A stretch of DNA of 64,000 nucleotides from NCBI GenBank assembly GCA_012845835.1, contig JABAKD010000021.1, forward strand, positions 4,774,706-4,838,705, read 5' to 3'. Each line of letters begins with the position of its first letter. Positions within the stretch are counted from its first letter, which is position 1. The notes under the pieces are model-generated. The model was not told the origin of the DNA, made no database searches, and saw nothing but the letters and a program-made list of their open reading frames with translations. Of this stretch, positions 22,125-33,109 are shown piece after piece. The translations under genes were made by a program, and so were the position numbers. Origin of the DNA: Undaria pinnatifida. Its lineage: Eukaryota; Sar; Phaeophyceae; Laminariales; Alariaceae.

Positions 22125-23030
22125 CAGAATCTCGAGACAAAACCAAGCAGGTAGAGCCGTCTCTTCGGCCTTTGGCCCTGGCTTTAGCATGGCCGCTGAC
22201 ACTCCAGGCAGCCTCTGCTGTAGGCATGAACGAGTGCGATTGATTCACAACGAACTATCCCGCTGTGCTCGCTTCGATTTGGCCATTGTCGACGCCATTT
22301 CATGTCACCTCCCTTCTGTTTTGAGCTCGTTGTCGTGCCGTCGAGGTACGAGGAAACCGGGTGAGAACAGCAGTATGTACGACGAGCATGAACGCCAACT
22401 GACGACATTGGCAAACACACAACATCAGGTGCAGCAGCAGTAGCCGAAGGGCGAAACTTCTGGCACATACTGCAGCAACTAGTAGCAACCAGAACCACAG
22501 CAGATAGCTCAAAGTGCAGTACGAGTGCAGTCGGCAAGTTTAGTCGTGCACGCATCACTCTGTCCAATATTTATGACGGAATCTCGAGACAAAACCAAGC
22601 AGGTAGAAGAGCCGTCTCTTCGGCCTTTGGCCCTGGCTTTAGCATGGCCGCTGACACTCCAGGCAGCCTCTGCTGTAGGCATGAACGAGTGAGGTTGATT
22701 CGCAGCGAACTACCCCGCTGTGCTCGCTTCTATGTGGCCATTGTCCATGCCATTTCATGTCACCTCCCTTTTGTTTTGAGCTCGTCGTTGTGCCGTCGAG
22801 GTACGAGGAAACCCGTACGTACTGGGTGAGAATAGCAGTATGTACGACGAGCATGAACGCCAACTGACAACATTGGCAAACACACAACATCAGGTGCAGC
22901 AGCAGTAGCCGAAGGGCGAAACTTCTAGCACATACTGCAGCAACTAGTAGCAACCAGAACCACAGCAGATAGCTCAAAGTGCAGTACGAGTGCCGTTGGC
23001 AAGTTTAGTCGTACACGCATCACTCTGTTC
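22125..23030. repeat. Tandem duplication, about 450-bp unit, two copies
   Basis: Unit 1 (22,125-22,572) and unit 2 (22,573-23,030) start 'ggaatctcgagacaaaacca'-like or equivalent and end with 'cacgcatcactctgt'. They differ by scattered substitutions and a short insertion near 22,815. The same Leu-rich minus-strand frame of about 50 residues survives in both, but I recognise no protein. Confidence 0.9.
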
Positions 23031-23394
23031 TATATATAACAACCGTTTCATGTTCATATTGATGGAGAAAATATTACATTTCCTATAAGAATGATACGTC
23101 GTACGAGCGGACGTTCTGATTCTGGTGTGCTGCTGCTGTGAGACCATCGAGCACACCGCATGTTTTACCCAAACAAGAGCCAACAAGAGGCAGCGCACAG
23201 GGGCCCTCAAAACAGAGACACGTGACAACCACGGCCAGCTGTCGATCGCGTAATTCGCCGGTAGTCCGTGCTTCGGTGGGTGTATCGGAAGTCGTTCGTA
23301 GTACTGCTGTTGATCGCCGAAAAACCACGTGGCATCGTTCTGGTGGCAGACTTGCCAGTAGACCCCCCAAAATTTATTTGCCTTTTCTTTTTCT

Positions 23395-23790
23395 TGGCCC
23401 CATGCACCCATTTCCTTTCCTTTCTGTTCTTTGTTCCTTTTTTCCAATTCACTTGCGTCTGTTGTGCGTATGCGTAGTGATAGACACCACGTGTAATATA
23501 TACGTGGTAGTCTTTCTTGGGTGGCAAGCGGTATAGTCGGTTTTTCCAGGCGCGAGTAATGAGACGTATGCACCGGTATGGACCTGGCACATCGTAGACT
23601 GACTCCCGATTTCACTTTTATATGTTTCTGGTGGAGGCATTAATTGCGTCAGCTGTGATTTATGCGTGTACCACCTATGGTTTGTGTTTTTCCCGTAGGG
23701 TATTCCTCAGCTCCAGAGTGACTGGAGCCTGTCCTGTGACCGCGGACTTGATTATGCGAGTTAATGTGAGAACGACAACAACAACTAAAA
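23395..23790 (+). repeat. Dispersed repeat family P, near-complete copy
   Basis: Runs from the T/C-rich tract through 'gcgtatgcgtagtgataga', 'gggtggcaagcggtatagtc', 'tggacctggcacatcgtaga', 'agagtgactggagcctgtcc' to (ACAACA). It is the reverse of 17,280-17,825. It contains the small hairpin gctccag...ctggagc. Confidence 0.7.
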
Positions 23791-23799
23791 TACTGCCTG

Positions 23800-24350
23800 T
23801 TTCTTGCCCTTTCAGCTGCTTCCTGCAAATTTGGTTTTGCTGACAACACGATTTTGAACTTTTTCGCTATTTTTCTTTCTTTTTGTCTAGTAAGTTGAGC
23901 TTCCTACCATTTGCCGCTAATTTGCCGCCTGTGCATTAGTTGCGGAACGGTCCAGCTTTGGCTTTTCTTTGATTCGCACCATTTGTTTTGTACTTGACGA
24001 AGCTTCATCGGCTGAGATCTGGGCTTGGCTCATTAGCTCGACACCGCCCAGCACCCCATCGCAGCGCTATGGCTTACAGCAACGAAGCGCCGTGCAATGC
24101 CCTGCGATGCCCTGCGGCTCAGCTCAGCAGCGCACCGCAGCGCAGCGCTAGCTCAGCACAGCGAAGCGCTATGCTTTGCCGTGCTCTGCCGTCGCGGTCG
24201 TTCGTTATTCATGATATCTAAAACTCCGCGTACGCTGATATTTAGGTATTTGGTGCTTTATTCTATACATATCGCGTCAACCATCGTAATATCATACAAT
24301 ATGGGGGAGGGAATGTAATCTCTATGCAAAGATCCTGTTTTGTTTCAATC
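23800..24350. other. No recognisable gene; GC-rich AGCGC-type repeats
   Basis: The interval 24,040-24,190 is rich in AGCGC, GCAGC and CAGCGC words that form many short inverted repeats. I see no coding or RNA family signature. Confidence 0.45.
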
Positions 24351-24356
24351 AATTGT

Positions 24357-24445
24357 CAGCCGGCCGCCCCGGTGGTCTATTAATAGTGGTTTTACCCTCG
24401 AACTACTAACGTTTGGTTGTCCTTGAGTTCGACACCCACCACGAT
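24357..24445 (+). repeat. tRNA-like SINE head, related to family S2
   Basis: The sequence begins 'ccggccgccccggtgg' and contains an A-box-like stretch and a B-box-like 'gagttcgacacc', matching the S2 head in layout but not the S2 body. A-rich sequence follows. It may be a diverged or chimeric SINE. Confidence 0.45.
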
Positions 24446-24449
24446 GAAA

Positions 24450-25510
24450 TTTGACTTTATTTGCAAAAATGCAAAAACAAAACAAGGATCAACTGCTGAG
24501 AGCGCCTAGCAGCGTGGGTTGGTTCGACGCGAGTCGACGAGGGAACAAAATGCTGGATTCTCCTCGCGGGAAAAATGAAAGCACGTGCCGAAGTGGGGAG
24601 GGAGAAGGAGGGCCCGCTATGTGACCCCGGATCTGAGTTACTACTGGGAGGGAGCGCGAGAGTGGTGCGGGGATAATAAATGGGATGAAGAAAAAAAAAA
24701 TGTTGCAAAGGTATATTGTTATTATAGAAAATAATATGTCAGTCTCTAGGAAATACGCACGGCACTATCAGCAGTCGTCATGGTAGAGACACTCCGGATA
24801 TTATGCATTGAGGGGACGCGTCCGATTTCGACACCGTGAAAGCCCCCACAAAAAAAAGACGGCAGGCACACATACCCCGCCTTCTCGAGAAAAAACAGAG
24901 AAGAAGCGCTACGCCAACCTCCCGTGCGAGCAAAGCCACCCCCGCACCAATCTTAGACAACGCCGCCTCAACGAGAGATCGCCCTCCTCTTCTACGTTTT
25001 CCTCCTCGCCCGCGACCACGCAGACCAATCAATGCGACAGCCTTCACGTGACAAACAAAGAAATCTTCCTAAACCTCGCCGGCTGACATGTCCTCATGTC
25101 GACGTTTGATGTAAACCCACTTTGCATCCTGTCGACTTCGAACCTCCATTGCCACGGGGACAGCAGTGCAGCCTCTTCATTAAAGCCAAGGCCTCTTTTG
25201 TTTCACCTAGAGGCGACGCAGGTTCTCAATAGTACTCTTTTCGGTATTTTTGTTTGATAGACGCCAACTTTTACTTGGCGCAATTAACACAGTTTGTTTC
25301 GCCTATCCTTGCTTTCTTTGTTGCATAATATTACGTTTTTTCTTTTGTTAAAGCATGACTTTCATAATCCCATGTTCGTATTAAACTTCTGGCATTACTT
25401 TAAAGTTCAATGCATGCCAAATCGGACAGCTACACCTTAATTTGTCGAAGTGCTGCCCTGCCCTACCCGAAGCATGGGCGCCGGCGAATGCTGGCGCCCA
25501 TGCGGAGCCC
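24450..25510. other. No recognisable gene
   Basis: Open frames are short and show no family motif. A plus-strand Arg/Pro/Lys-rich frame at 24,808-25,086 looks compositional rather than conserved. Confidence 0.45.
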
Positions 25511-25511
25511 T

Positions 25512-26030
25512 TGTATACGTGGTAGTCTTTCTTGGGTGGCAAGCGGTTTAGTCGGTTTTTCCAGGCGCGAGTAATGAGACGTATGTGTGTGTGTGTTCTT
25601 CACATTAAACCGTTCTTCTACTCGTCGACATCCAGCACACCCAGTGTCCGTACTGATTCTTCACCCTAGAAAGATCAGCTCTGTGGTCACAAGCTACGAC
25701 AAAGAGATAATGCATCGTAATGCATTCGACAACGCAATGTCATGCCCTAGTACTGGGTACGACAGGCACAACATACATACGTCAGCAACATAAATACGTT
25801 GGAAGAGAGAATACGTATACACCGGTACGTATGGACCTGGCACATCGTAGACTGACTCCCGACTTCAATTTCTATGTTTCTGGTGGAGGCATGAATTGCG
25901 TCGACTGTGATATATGCGTGGTTGTTTGTGTTTTCCCTAGGGTATTATTCCTCAGCTCCAGAGTGACTGGAGCCTGTCCTGTGACCGCGGACTTCATTAC
26001 GCTAGCTGATGTGAGAACAACAACAACAAC
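25512..26030 (+). repeat. Dispersed repeat family P interrupted by a 230-bp insertion
   Basis: The copy starts at 'tacgtggtagtctttcttgg' and runs to (AACAAC). Between 'gagacgtatg' and 'tatacaccggtac' it holds a 230-bp segment absent from the family P copies at 17,280 and 23,395. Confidence 0.75.
25583..25812 (+). repeat. 230-bp dispersed repeat, copy 1, with possible target-site duplication
   Basis: Inserted in family P and flanked by ACGTAT on both sides. It starts with (TG)n then 'ttcttcacattaaaccgttc' and ends 'ggaagagagaatacg'. It is nearly identical to 26,712-26,947. It carries the small palindrome atgcatcgtaatgcat. Confidence 0.8.
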
Positions 26031-26043
26031 TATTGTGATTGTT

Positions 26044-26110
26044 TCAACCATTTCACCCCCAGTGACGTCATCAGGTCACCATTTCACCCCCAGTGACGTC
26101 ATCAGGGGGC
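26044..26110 (+). repeat. 33-bp tandem duplication containing the palindrome TGACGTCA
   Basis: 'ccatttcacccccagtgacg' followed by 'tcatcagg' appears twice in a row. TGACGTCA is the consensus cAMP-response-element/bZIP site. Regulatory function is only a possibility. Confidence 0.7.
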
Positions 26111-26214
26111 ACTCCGAGCGTGTCGCTACTACATATTAAAATCACACCCCCCCTCTGGACAATTTCTATTGTAATACGTATTGTAGTCTATTGTGACCAC
26201 GATTGATTCGGGGT

Positions 26215-26560
26215 ACGACTACTGCTGTCTATTGATTGGAATTGAGGCCACATTTTGGGTGCTGCCGATTATTAGTTGGACTATCGGCTGCAATTGATTT
26301 CGAGTGCTGTCTGTTAATCGGAATTGCGTCTACAACTGATTTCTGGTGCTGCTGTCGATCTATCGGAATGGCGTATACAATTGATTTGGGGTGCTGTCGA
26401 TTTTATCGGAATTGCGGCCACGACTGATTTGGGGTGCTGTCTATTAAATGCGTCTACACTTGATTTCGGATGCTGTCTATTAATCGGAATTGCGGCCACA
26501 ACTGATTTGGGGCCCACAATTGATTTGGGCTGCTGTCTAATACTCCGGAGTAGTTGGCAT
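26215..26560 (+). repeat. Degenerate tandem repeat, about 43-bp unit, about 7-8 copies
   Basis: The phrase 'atcggaattgcggccac' followed by 'aactgatttggggtgctgtc' recurs with substitutions and small deletions across the interval. No coding frame is conserved. Confidence 0.75.
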
Positions 26561-26621
26561 TGCGGTAGTAAACGACAATAGACTACTTGTATGAGTTCAA
26601 CAATCGAGTTCCGTGGGTAAC

Positions 26622-26710
26622 TTTTTTTTTTTTCTTCGTCCTCCGGCGGATGGGGAAAAATAAAGCTTTAGCTCACCACACTTCCACGTATTTTCATACG
26701 CGTCGTGTGT
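26622..26710 (-). mobile_element. SINE family S1, minus, 5'-truncated
   Basis: The T-run at its left edge is the poly(A) tail of an S1 copy on the minus strand. The body 'catccgccggaggacga' and 'cgtggaagtgtggtgagc' matches the other copies. It abuts the 230-bp repeat at 26,712. Confidence 0.8.
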
Positions 26711-26711
26711 A

Positions 26712-26947
26712 GGTGTGTGTGTGTGTGTTCTTCACATTAAACCGTTCTTCTACTCGTCGACATCCAGCACACCCAGTGTCCGTACTGATTCTTCACCCTA
26801 GAAAGATCAGCTCTGTGGTCACAAGCTACGACACAGAGATAATGCATCGTAATGCATTCGACAACGCAATGTCATGCCCTAGTACTGGGTACGACAGGCA
26901 CAACATACATACGTCAGCAACAGAAATACATTGGAAGAGAGAATACG
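26712..26947 (+). repeat. 230-bp dispersed repeat, copy 2, followed by an A-rich tail
   Basis: Near-identical to 25,583-25,812. Here it is followed by about 190 bp of A-rich simple sequence (aaacaaaaacaaaaac..., then aataaaataaaat), which suggests a retroposon tail missing from copy 1. Confidence 0.8.
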
Positions 26948-26949
26948 AA

Positions 26950-27977
26950 ATAAACAAAAACAAAAACAAAAACAAAATAATAATAAGAAAACAAATAAAA
27001 ACAAAGATAAAAATAAAACAAAAATGAAACAAACAAAATGAAGGGGAAATCGAAGAAACAACCCAACCGGAAAGGAGAGCCAAAGCTCGGAAAAGAAACA
27101 TAATAAAATAAAATAAAATAAAGTAAAGTAAAACCAAAATAAGATAATCCGAACACGAGCCAAAAACCTGGACACGCGAGTAACTACTGTTAATAGCAAT
27201 TGATTCGACCATTAATGTAATACGTGGATTTTTTACCTAGATTGGGGTGTATTAATAGAAATGGTCTGAACAATACGGCCTGGTGGGCGTCCATGAAACA
27301 GAATTTGTCGGTGCCATAGAGCTTAATGGGTTTCAATTTATTGGAATTAGGGACAACAATTGAAAGTCAAATAAAACGTGAAACTATTACTAGACTACTG
27401 GACTATTGTACCAGTTTTGTCTAATGTCCAGCGCATTATCGGTCATCAGGGACACCAGCCTTCTTCTGAACGTCAGAACGCTCGCGCGGTACGAGATCCT
27501 GAGAGCCGAGGGCCGGGCAAGCAACTTTGTCTACGAGTGGTCATCTGCGTTGGGTTTGTCTTTTTCCCACCCACCCTGTCGATAGACATTTTCGCAACGA
27601 ATGCTCAGACGGGGAAGAATGCGCAGTGGTCGATTAGCGGTGGCACATTCCCGATCGCACGGGCCGTTAGAAACGGAATCACTACAAGTAATCTACTCTC
27701 ACATCAGTTAATGATCGTTTGGCAACAGAGTTGTCAGGGTTCGTCTTTGAATACGAATGCAATACTGTTTGTTTTACCGAGATCACAGCACAGGCCCGCA
27801 ATATTGCGTTAAAGAATGGGAAATACCAAAAAAAAAAACTAGCCCCGGAAAGATTACATTCTGGGTGGCCATCTCCACCGAAACTGACCCTCAGGGGACA
27901 GACAGGCCGGGTCGACATACACACGCATCCGTATACAACGGCAGCTTGCGCTGCCGGGGTTGTAACGGAGACCACTG
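26950..27977. other. No recognisable gene; A-rich simple sequence then unique DNA
   Basis: 26,948-27,140 is A-rich. The remainder has a 144-codon plus-strand frame (27,378-27,812) with no motif I recognise and no homologous copy in this window. Confidence 0.45.
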
Positions 27978-28150
27978 ATATGGACAGCTTACGCTATACC
28001 TACAATGGGACCCGAATATTGTGCCAGCTAGCGTTGGGGTGCGAAAGCAACTGAGTTAAATCGACACATGACGCGTATGAAATTACGTGGAAGTGTGGTG
28101 AGCTAAAGCTGTATTTTCCTCATCCGCCATAGGAAAAGAAAAAAAAAAAA
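27978..28150 (+). mobile_element. SINE family S1, long copy
   Basis: Includes the 5' block ggacagcttacgctat shared with 10,325, then 'gtgccagctagcgttggg', 'aaatcgacacatgacgcgta', 'gtggaagtgtggtgagc' and an A-rich tail ending near 28,150. Confidence 0.82.
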
Positions 28151-28437
28151 CTAGACTACTCTAGTCTTCAGTCTATACCCTATAAAGCGGCAATTAATGG
28201 CTGTAGAATACGTGTTGATCGTTATGCGTTATGCACTCTGCACTCTACAGCAGCAGCGTTTCTATGTTGTGTTTAGCCCGGCATGCCGGCATCACCGGTT
28301 GGGCTTATACAAATACGTAATGCGTACCAATAGTACGTACGTATTATTGTAGGTGCCCGGCATAACAAACAACCAGGACTAGACACCAAGTTTGCTTCGA
28401 CCGACCACTACTGCTGTACTGCTGTCGTGGGATCGCA

Positions 28438-28533
28438 TTTTTTTTTTTTCATTACCCTCCCACGGATGGGAAAAAATAAATATTTGAGATCACCCCGCTT
28501 CCACGTAATTTCTCATACACGTTGTGTGTCGAT
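28438..28533 (-). mobile_element. SINE family S1, minus, 5'-truncated and diverged
   Basis: The T-run at the left edge is the element's poly(A) tail. The body ('cgtggaagcggggtgatc', 'tgagaaattacgtgg' on the minus strand) is recognisable but diverged from the other copies. Confidence 0.65.
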
Positions 28534-29350
28534 CGCGATCACTCAGCGTTGTTGCAAGTCAGCGCAGAACCTTGAGCGAATCGGACTCAAGTGTACCTGA
28601 GTACCTCCGTTCCCCTTGCCGCCTTGGTAAGGCATATTTCGAAACATGCCCTCGCAGGCTTGTAGCGAGTGGGGGGGGTCTTTCTGGCGGGGTAAGGCTG
28701 GACCCACCCTCAAGGAGTGATACATTCTTGCTGCTGCGTGTGGCCGCGAGGCTTAGGCGTGGCGGTAGAGTTAGGTCGTACGTGGTGCGTTACGCATGGT
28801 CACCTACGATTGGCGCGTCTTTTTAGGCAGCAGCGGCGGAGCAACAATGCTTTATCGGGATGCTCAGCATGCGCGGAGGCAGGCGCCACCACAAACCACG
28901 GTGCGGCGCAGTCTCGGTTTGCGTGGAGGGAACTGCGCCGGCAGGAGGTTAGATTCGACGACGAAGGAGGAGGGCGACTGGCCGTCGACGGGCGGGGAAG
29001 AGACGGATTGAACTCTCCCTGAACGAGATTTTCTGTTTTTCAGATCGGCACCGCAAGCTGCGAGGAGCATTTCGTTTTTTTGGGACGGGGGAGAAGGGGA
29101 ATCGATTGAAGTTGAGTGTCAACGAGAGCAAGTGCGAATGAGCGGGCCGAGTGAGCTAATGCGATGAGGCGGCCATGGAGAACCACAGCAGGAGGGTGGC
29201 ACACGGAGACCTACGACCCGCACGCACACCATCATCATAAGAGCAGCGATCGTCTTTTTTTTCAGGTCTTTTTTACGAGGCAGTAGTAAAACATGTTACT
29301 TACGTTACTGATTTTCGTAGAGTTTGTAGAAGGGTTGTATACCCTTCATG

Positions 29351-29643
29351 ATACCGGTCGCCCCGGTGGCGTATCAGGTTATCCTCGAGCCTGGTATAGG
29401 TCAGTTTCGTGAGTTCGAGCCCCGCCGAGTGCATACTCGTATAAATTCGTTGGGACTTTTTCTTGTGCACAAATTGACTTGCGGAAAGCGCGAGAGCGTG
29501 AGTCAGCAACATTCGATGAACAATCGACGAGCAGTGGGATTGCTGAACCCTATGCGCGATAAAAATTGAAGGCAAGAACCGGGGAGGAGAAGGGATGACA
29601 CCTGTGACCACGGCTTGTCCAGAAGCTGGAAAGTGAAAGTGTG

Positions 29644-29677
<34 letters not shown>
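29351..29677 (+). mobile_element. tRNA-derived SINE family S2, full copy with 12-bp target-site duplication
   Basis: The head (ccggtcgccccggtggc..., A-box-like TGGCGTATCAGG, B-box-like GAGTTCGAGCC) is tRNA-like. The body ends in about 30 A residues. atacccttcatg flanks both sides (29,339-29,350 and 29,677-29,688). The opposite arm of the surrounding inverted repeat holds the empty site with one copy of this 12-mer (reverse strand, 32,154-32,165). Confidence 0.95.
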
Positions 29678-29680
<3 letters not shown>

Positions 29681-29984
29681 CCTTCATGGGGAACGACCCC
29701 CCGCAATTTTCAAATTTCAGGCACGGGCGTCGTGGATGCAATGCAACCTTTCAAATAACTCTGGAAGGGGCGATCATTGATATTTGTACGTATGGTGTTT
29801 TTTGGTTCGATTGCTCTTGTTTGACTGCATGGCCGCGGGAGTCAGTCTACAAGCACTCCAGACAGCAGCGGCGCTCGTCTGCGATCACGATTACCGTGCG
29901 GTTTGTACAGTGCAGGCAGCCCAACCGCTGTAGTTTGTAGCCGCGAGTTGGTTAGTTGTGGGAACATGGGAGCTCTATGCTGTA

Positions 29985-30090
29985 GTTGAGTTGTTGTTGT
30001 TGTTCTCACATTAACTCGCATAATCAAGTCCGTGGTAACAGGACAGGCTCCAGTCACTCTGGAGCTGAGGAATACCGTAGGGAAACCCGC
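29985..30090 (-). repeat. Family P fragment inserted in the left inverted-repeat arm
   Basis: (GTT)n, 'ctcacattaactcgcataat', 'ggacaggctccagtcactct' match family P. The homologous point in the right arm has no such segment, so this is a later insertion or an arm-specific loss. Confidence 0.7.
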
Positions 30091-30403
30091 GGCCATGTGA
30101 GTTCAGTTTGCACATTGGATGTTTTCACTAGTGCGCCTTCTTCGTATCGTGCGTTTTAGGCGGGAAAGCGTAGTATTCCCTGGACTAATTTTTATTTCTT
30201 TTGGTTTTTCGGATCTTCCTACTAGGGCTCCAGCACGTTTGTGTGACCACGGACTCTAGTTTTTTTTTTATTCAGCAGTTCGTAGGTAATGTAAGAAAAC
30301 AACAACAACCTGCACGCGGAGTAGGTCCCTAAAAAAAGTCATCCCCTCACTACTCTGAACTCGAGAAGGAACAAACTCACGGCTGACGTCCTTTAAAATA
30401 TTG

Positions 30404-31018
30404 TTATAAAATCGGTGTGGCGTCCAAAACGTTATTCGCTGCCCTGTTTGCAACTATGATGCAAACGGCAGCACAGCAAAACTCACACTTGTATGGGTCG
30501 TCCGGCTCGGCGTCCCCTATATCGAGCGCCCCTTCCCCGATATGATACGCCGCCTGCGTCCAGTACAAGAGAAGCTTCAGCCAGTGCACCCCCGTGCCCT
30601 TTTTGCCTTGCTTCGCCATCGCGCCCCTGCCCCTCCTCCTGGCATAGCTCTCCTCGCTCTCGCCCTCCTCGTCCTCCTCATGATCGTACTCGTCGTCTGA
30701 TCGGTCTTCTGTATTCAAAGCGGGTGCAAAAGAGCTGTCGGTGACGCTTTTGTCATCGCCTCCCTTCTTTGGCTTGTCCCAACCACTATCTCTCTTGGGC
30801 TCGGTGAATTCCTGGTAGTTCCGCTTGGCCCCGTAGCTGCCTGTTGGGCTGCTCGACCAGAGGGCTAGGACAGCGCAGAAGGTCAACAGGGCCGCTAGAA
30901 ACGAAGCAGCCGCACCCAGCGTAGTCAAAGAGCACAAGCTCTTCATTCCCAAAAAGGATGACCACGTGACCCCGGCCTCGCCGTCGCCGTTGCCGCAAAT
31001 ATCATTTGGGAACCCCAT
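30404..31018 (-). CDS. Hypothetical protein with one N-terminal membrane segment
   Basis: A 204-codon minus-strand frame that I do not recognise. A hydrophobic stretch at about residues 27-53 (LGAAASFLAALLTFCAVLALW) would span a membrane. It is followed by a Lys/Ser-rich stretch, a strongly acidic segment at about residues 107-121 (DDEYDHEEDEEGESEE), a basic RRRGRG patch, and a Cys-containing hydrophobic C-terminus (CEFCCAAVCIIVAN). The domain-like layout and even amino-acid use make it the best candidate for a real coding region here. It lies alone in the spacer of a long inverted repeat, so it could be element cargo or one exon of a host gene. I see no intron signals I would defend. Confidence 0.4.
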   Translation of the reverse strand: MGFPNDICGNGDGEAGVTWSSFLGMKSLCSLTTLGAAASFLAALLTFCAVLALWSSSPTGSYGAKRNYQEFTEPKRDSGWDKPKKGGDDKSVTDSSFAPALNTEDRSDDEYDHEEDEEGESEESYARRRGRGAMAKQGKKGTGVHWLKLLLYWTQAAYHIGEGALDIGDAEPDDPYKCEFCCAAVCIIVANRAANNVLDATPIL

Positions 31019-31149
31019 AGTAGCTGTATCTGATCTCGGGAGTGAGAGCTCAGGGGGCTGTCACGATAAAGGTGCTGCCTTTTCTGGCCCGGCCTCTGCG
31101 GATACAAAAAAACGAGAAAAGCGGGGATATGTGGAGAACAGGTTCGGTT

Positions 31150-31260
31150 GTTGTGCAAGTAGTAGTTGTTGTTGTCGGTGGTGGTGGTTGGTGGTGGTGA
31201 TGGTGGTGGTGGTGGTGGTGGTGGTGGTGGTGGTGGTGGTGTACTTGGTGGTATTGGTGT
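31150..31260 (+). repeat. (GGT)n microsatellite
   Basis: Mostly GGT triplets, joined on the right to a family P fragment (ttgttctcacatt..., 31,255-31,330). Confidence 0.9.
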
Positions 31261-33109
31261 TGTTCTCACATTTTCGTTTGCATAACCAAGACCGTGGTCA
31301 AAGGACCGGCTCCTCCAGTCACGACAGAGTCACTAAGGAGTAAAGAGTATATCGCGTGAAACAAACGAAACAAGTCAAAACTGATACGGGTTGTATACGT
31401 ATGGTCTATACCGTTCAGGTGAGCTCACGTATGGTTTAATGTTCACGTGTGCGTGGCTGTCTTCCCAAAAATGTTTTTAGACCGGGCGGGTATTTTTACC
31501 TTGAAAAAAAATTGACGCGTCCGCCGTGAGTACAACCGATTAGACGGTTGTAACTCCACTTTTCAAGCTGGGTGGTACATTGGATCTTCTGTGATTCGTT
31601 GTTGTTGCTGTTGTTGTTGTTGTTGTTGTTGTCTCACATCAACTCTCGTGAAACATGTTGTCATAGAGTCAGTGGTCACACAGAGGTCCTGTAGCCCTAG
31701 GGAGATCCGAAAAACCCAAAGAAAAAAAAAAATAGTCCCGAGAATACTACGCTTTCCCGACTCAAAACGCACGGTACGAAGAAGGCGCACTAGTGAAATG
31801 ATCCAATGTGCAAACTAAACTCACATGGCCGCGGGTATCCACTCAACTACGGCATACTCGTAGAGTTCCTCCGTTCGCACAACTAACCAACTCGCGGCTA
31901 CAAACTACAGCGGTTGGGCTGCCTGCACTGTACAAACCGCACGGTAATCGTGAGCACAGACGAACACGCCTGCTGTTTGGAGTGCTGTCCTAGTGACGAC
32001 CCGCGGGCATGCAGTGAAAACAGAGCAATCGAACCAAAAAACACCATACGTACAAATATCAATGATCGCCTCGTCTTCCTGGGTTGTCTGACAGGTTGCA
32101 GCGCAGCTACGACGCCCTTGCCTGAAATTTGAAAATTGCGGGGGGTCGTTCCCCATGAAGGGTATACAACTCTACCAACCCTACAAAAATCAGTGACGTA
32201 AGTAACATGTTTTACTACTGCCTCGTAAAAAAACCCTGAAAAAAGACGATCGCTACTCTCGTGATGATGGTCTGCGTGCGGGTCGTGGGTCTCCATGTGC
32301 CACCCTCCTGCTGTGGTTCTCCATGGCCGCCTCATCGCCTTAGCTCACTCGGCCCGCTCATTCGCACTTGCTCTCCTTGGCGCTCAATTCCAATCGGTCC
32401 CCCTTTTCCCCCGTCCCAAAATAATAAAATGATCCTCGCAGCTTGCGGTGCTGATCTGAAAAACAAAGTTATCGTTCAGGGAGAGTTCATTCCGTCTCTT
32501 CCCCGCCCGTCGACGGCCAGTCGCCTTCCTCCTTCGTCGTCGAATCCAACCTCCTGCCGGCGCAGTTCCCTCCACGCAAACAAATTAAGACTGCGCCGTA
32601 GTGTGGCTCGTGGTGACGCCTGCCTCCGCGCACGAGTATCCCGATGAAGCATTGCTGCTCCGCCGCTGCTGCCCAAAAAGACGCGCGAATCGTAGGTGAT
32701 CATGCGTAACGCACCACGTACGACCCAACTCTACCGCCTTGCCTGAGCCTCGCGGCCACACGCAGCAACAAGAAGGTATCACTCCTTAGGGGTGGGTCCA
32801 GCCTTACACCCGCTAGAAAGACCCCCCCACTCGCTACAGGCTTGCTAGGGCGTGCCTCGCAGCATGCCTTACCGAGGCGGCAAGGGGAGCAGAGTGGGGT
32901 ATACGATACCAAGGAATGGTGTTTGTGAAATAAACCTGGTTGTTAATATACACGGAATTTTACCGAAGGTCGTTCGCCCGTGTTCTATATTTTGACATCT
33001 AGTCCTTATCGAGGATGTAGGTCGGTGACTCCCATGCATGGATGTTGTCCGGGCCAACAGGACGATTTCCATACCAATCTGTGCACTGATACTATAAAAA
33101 CACGCACAT

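Larger units (their letters stand above)
28605..32895. repeat. Long inverted repeat (arms about 1.3-1.7 kb) around an ORF-containing spacer
   Basis: The left arm (28,605-30,300) and right arm (31,640-32,895, reversed) are colinear: 'ccccttgccgcctYggtaag', 'aaggctggaccca', 'gatac.ttcttgYtgctgcg', 'gtcgacgggcggggaagaga' and 'cccaaccgctgtagtttgta' occur in order in both. The left arm is longer only because it holds a SINE (29,351-29,677) and a family P piece (29,985-30,090). Both arms end inside in CAA-rich sequence. It could be a foldback-type transposon or an inverted duplication. I found no transposase. Confidence 0.85.

Noticed and set aside
24040-24200. Possible structured RNA from many AGCGC inverted repeats
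   Set aside because: The words are simple and degenerate, no known RNA fold appears, and there is no second copy to test covariation.
27378-27812. 144-codon plus-strand frame
   Set aside because: No recognisable domain, no codon-level support and no homologous copy here. I could not support it as a gene.
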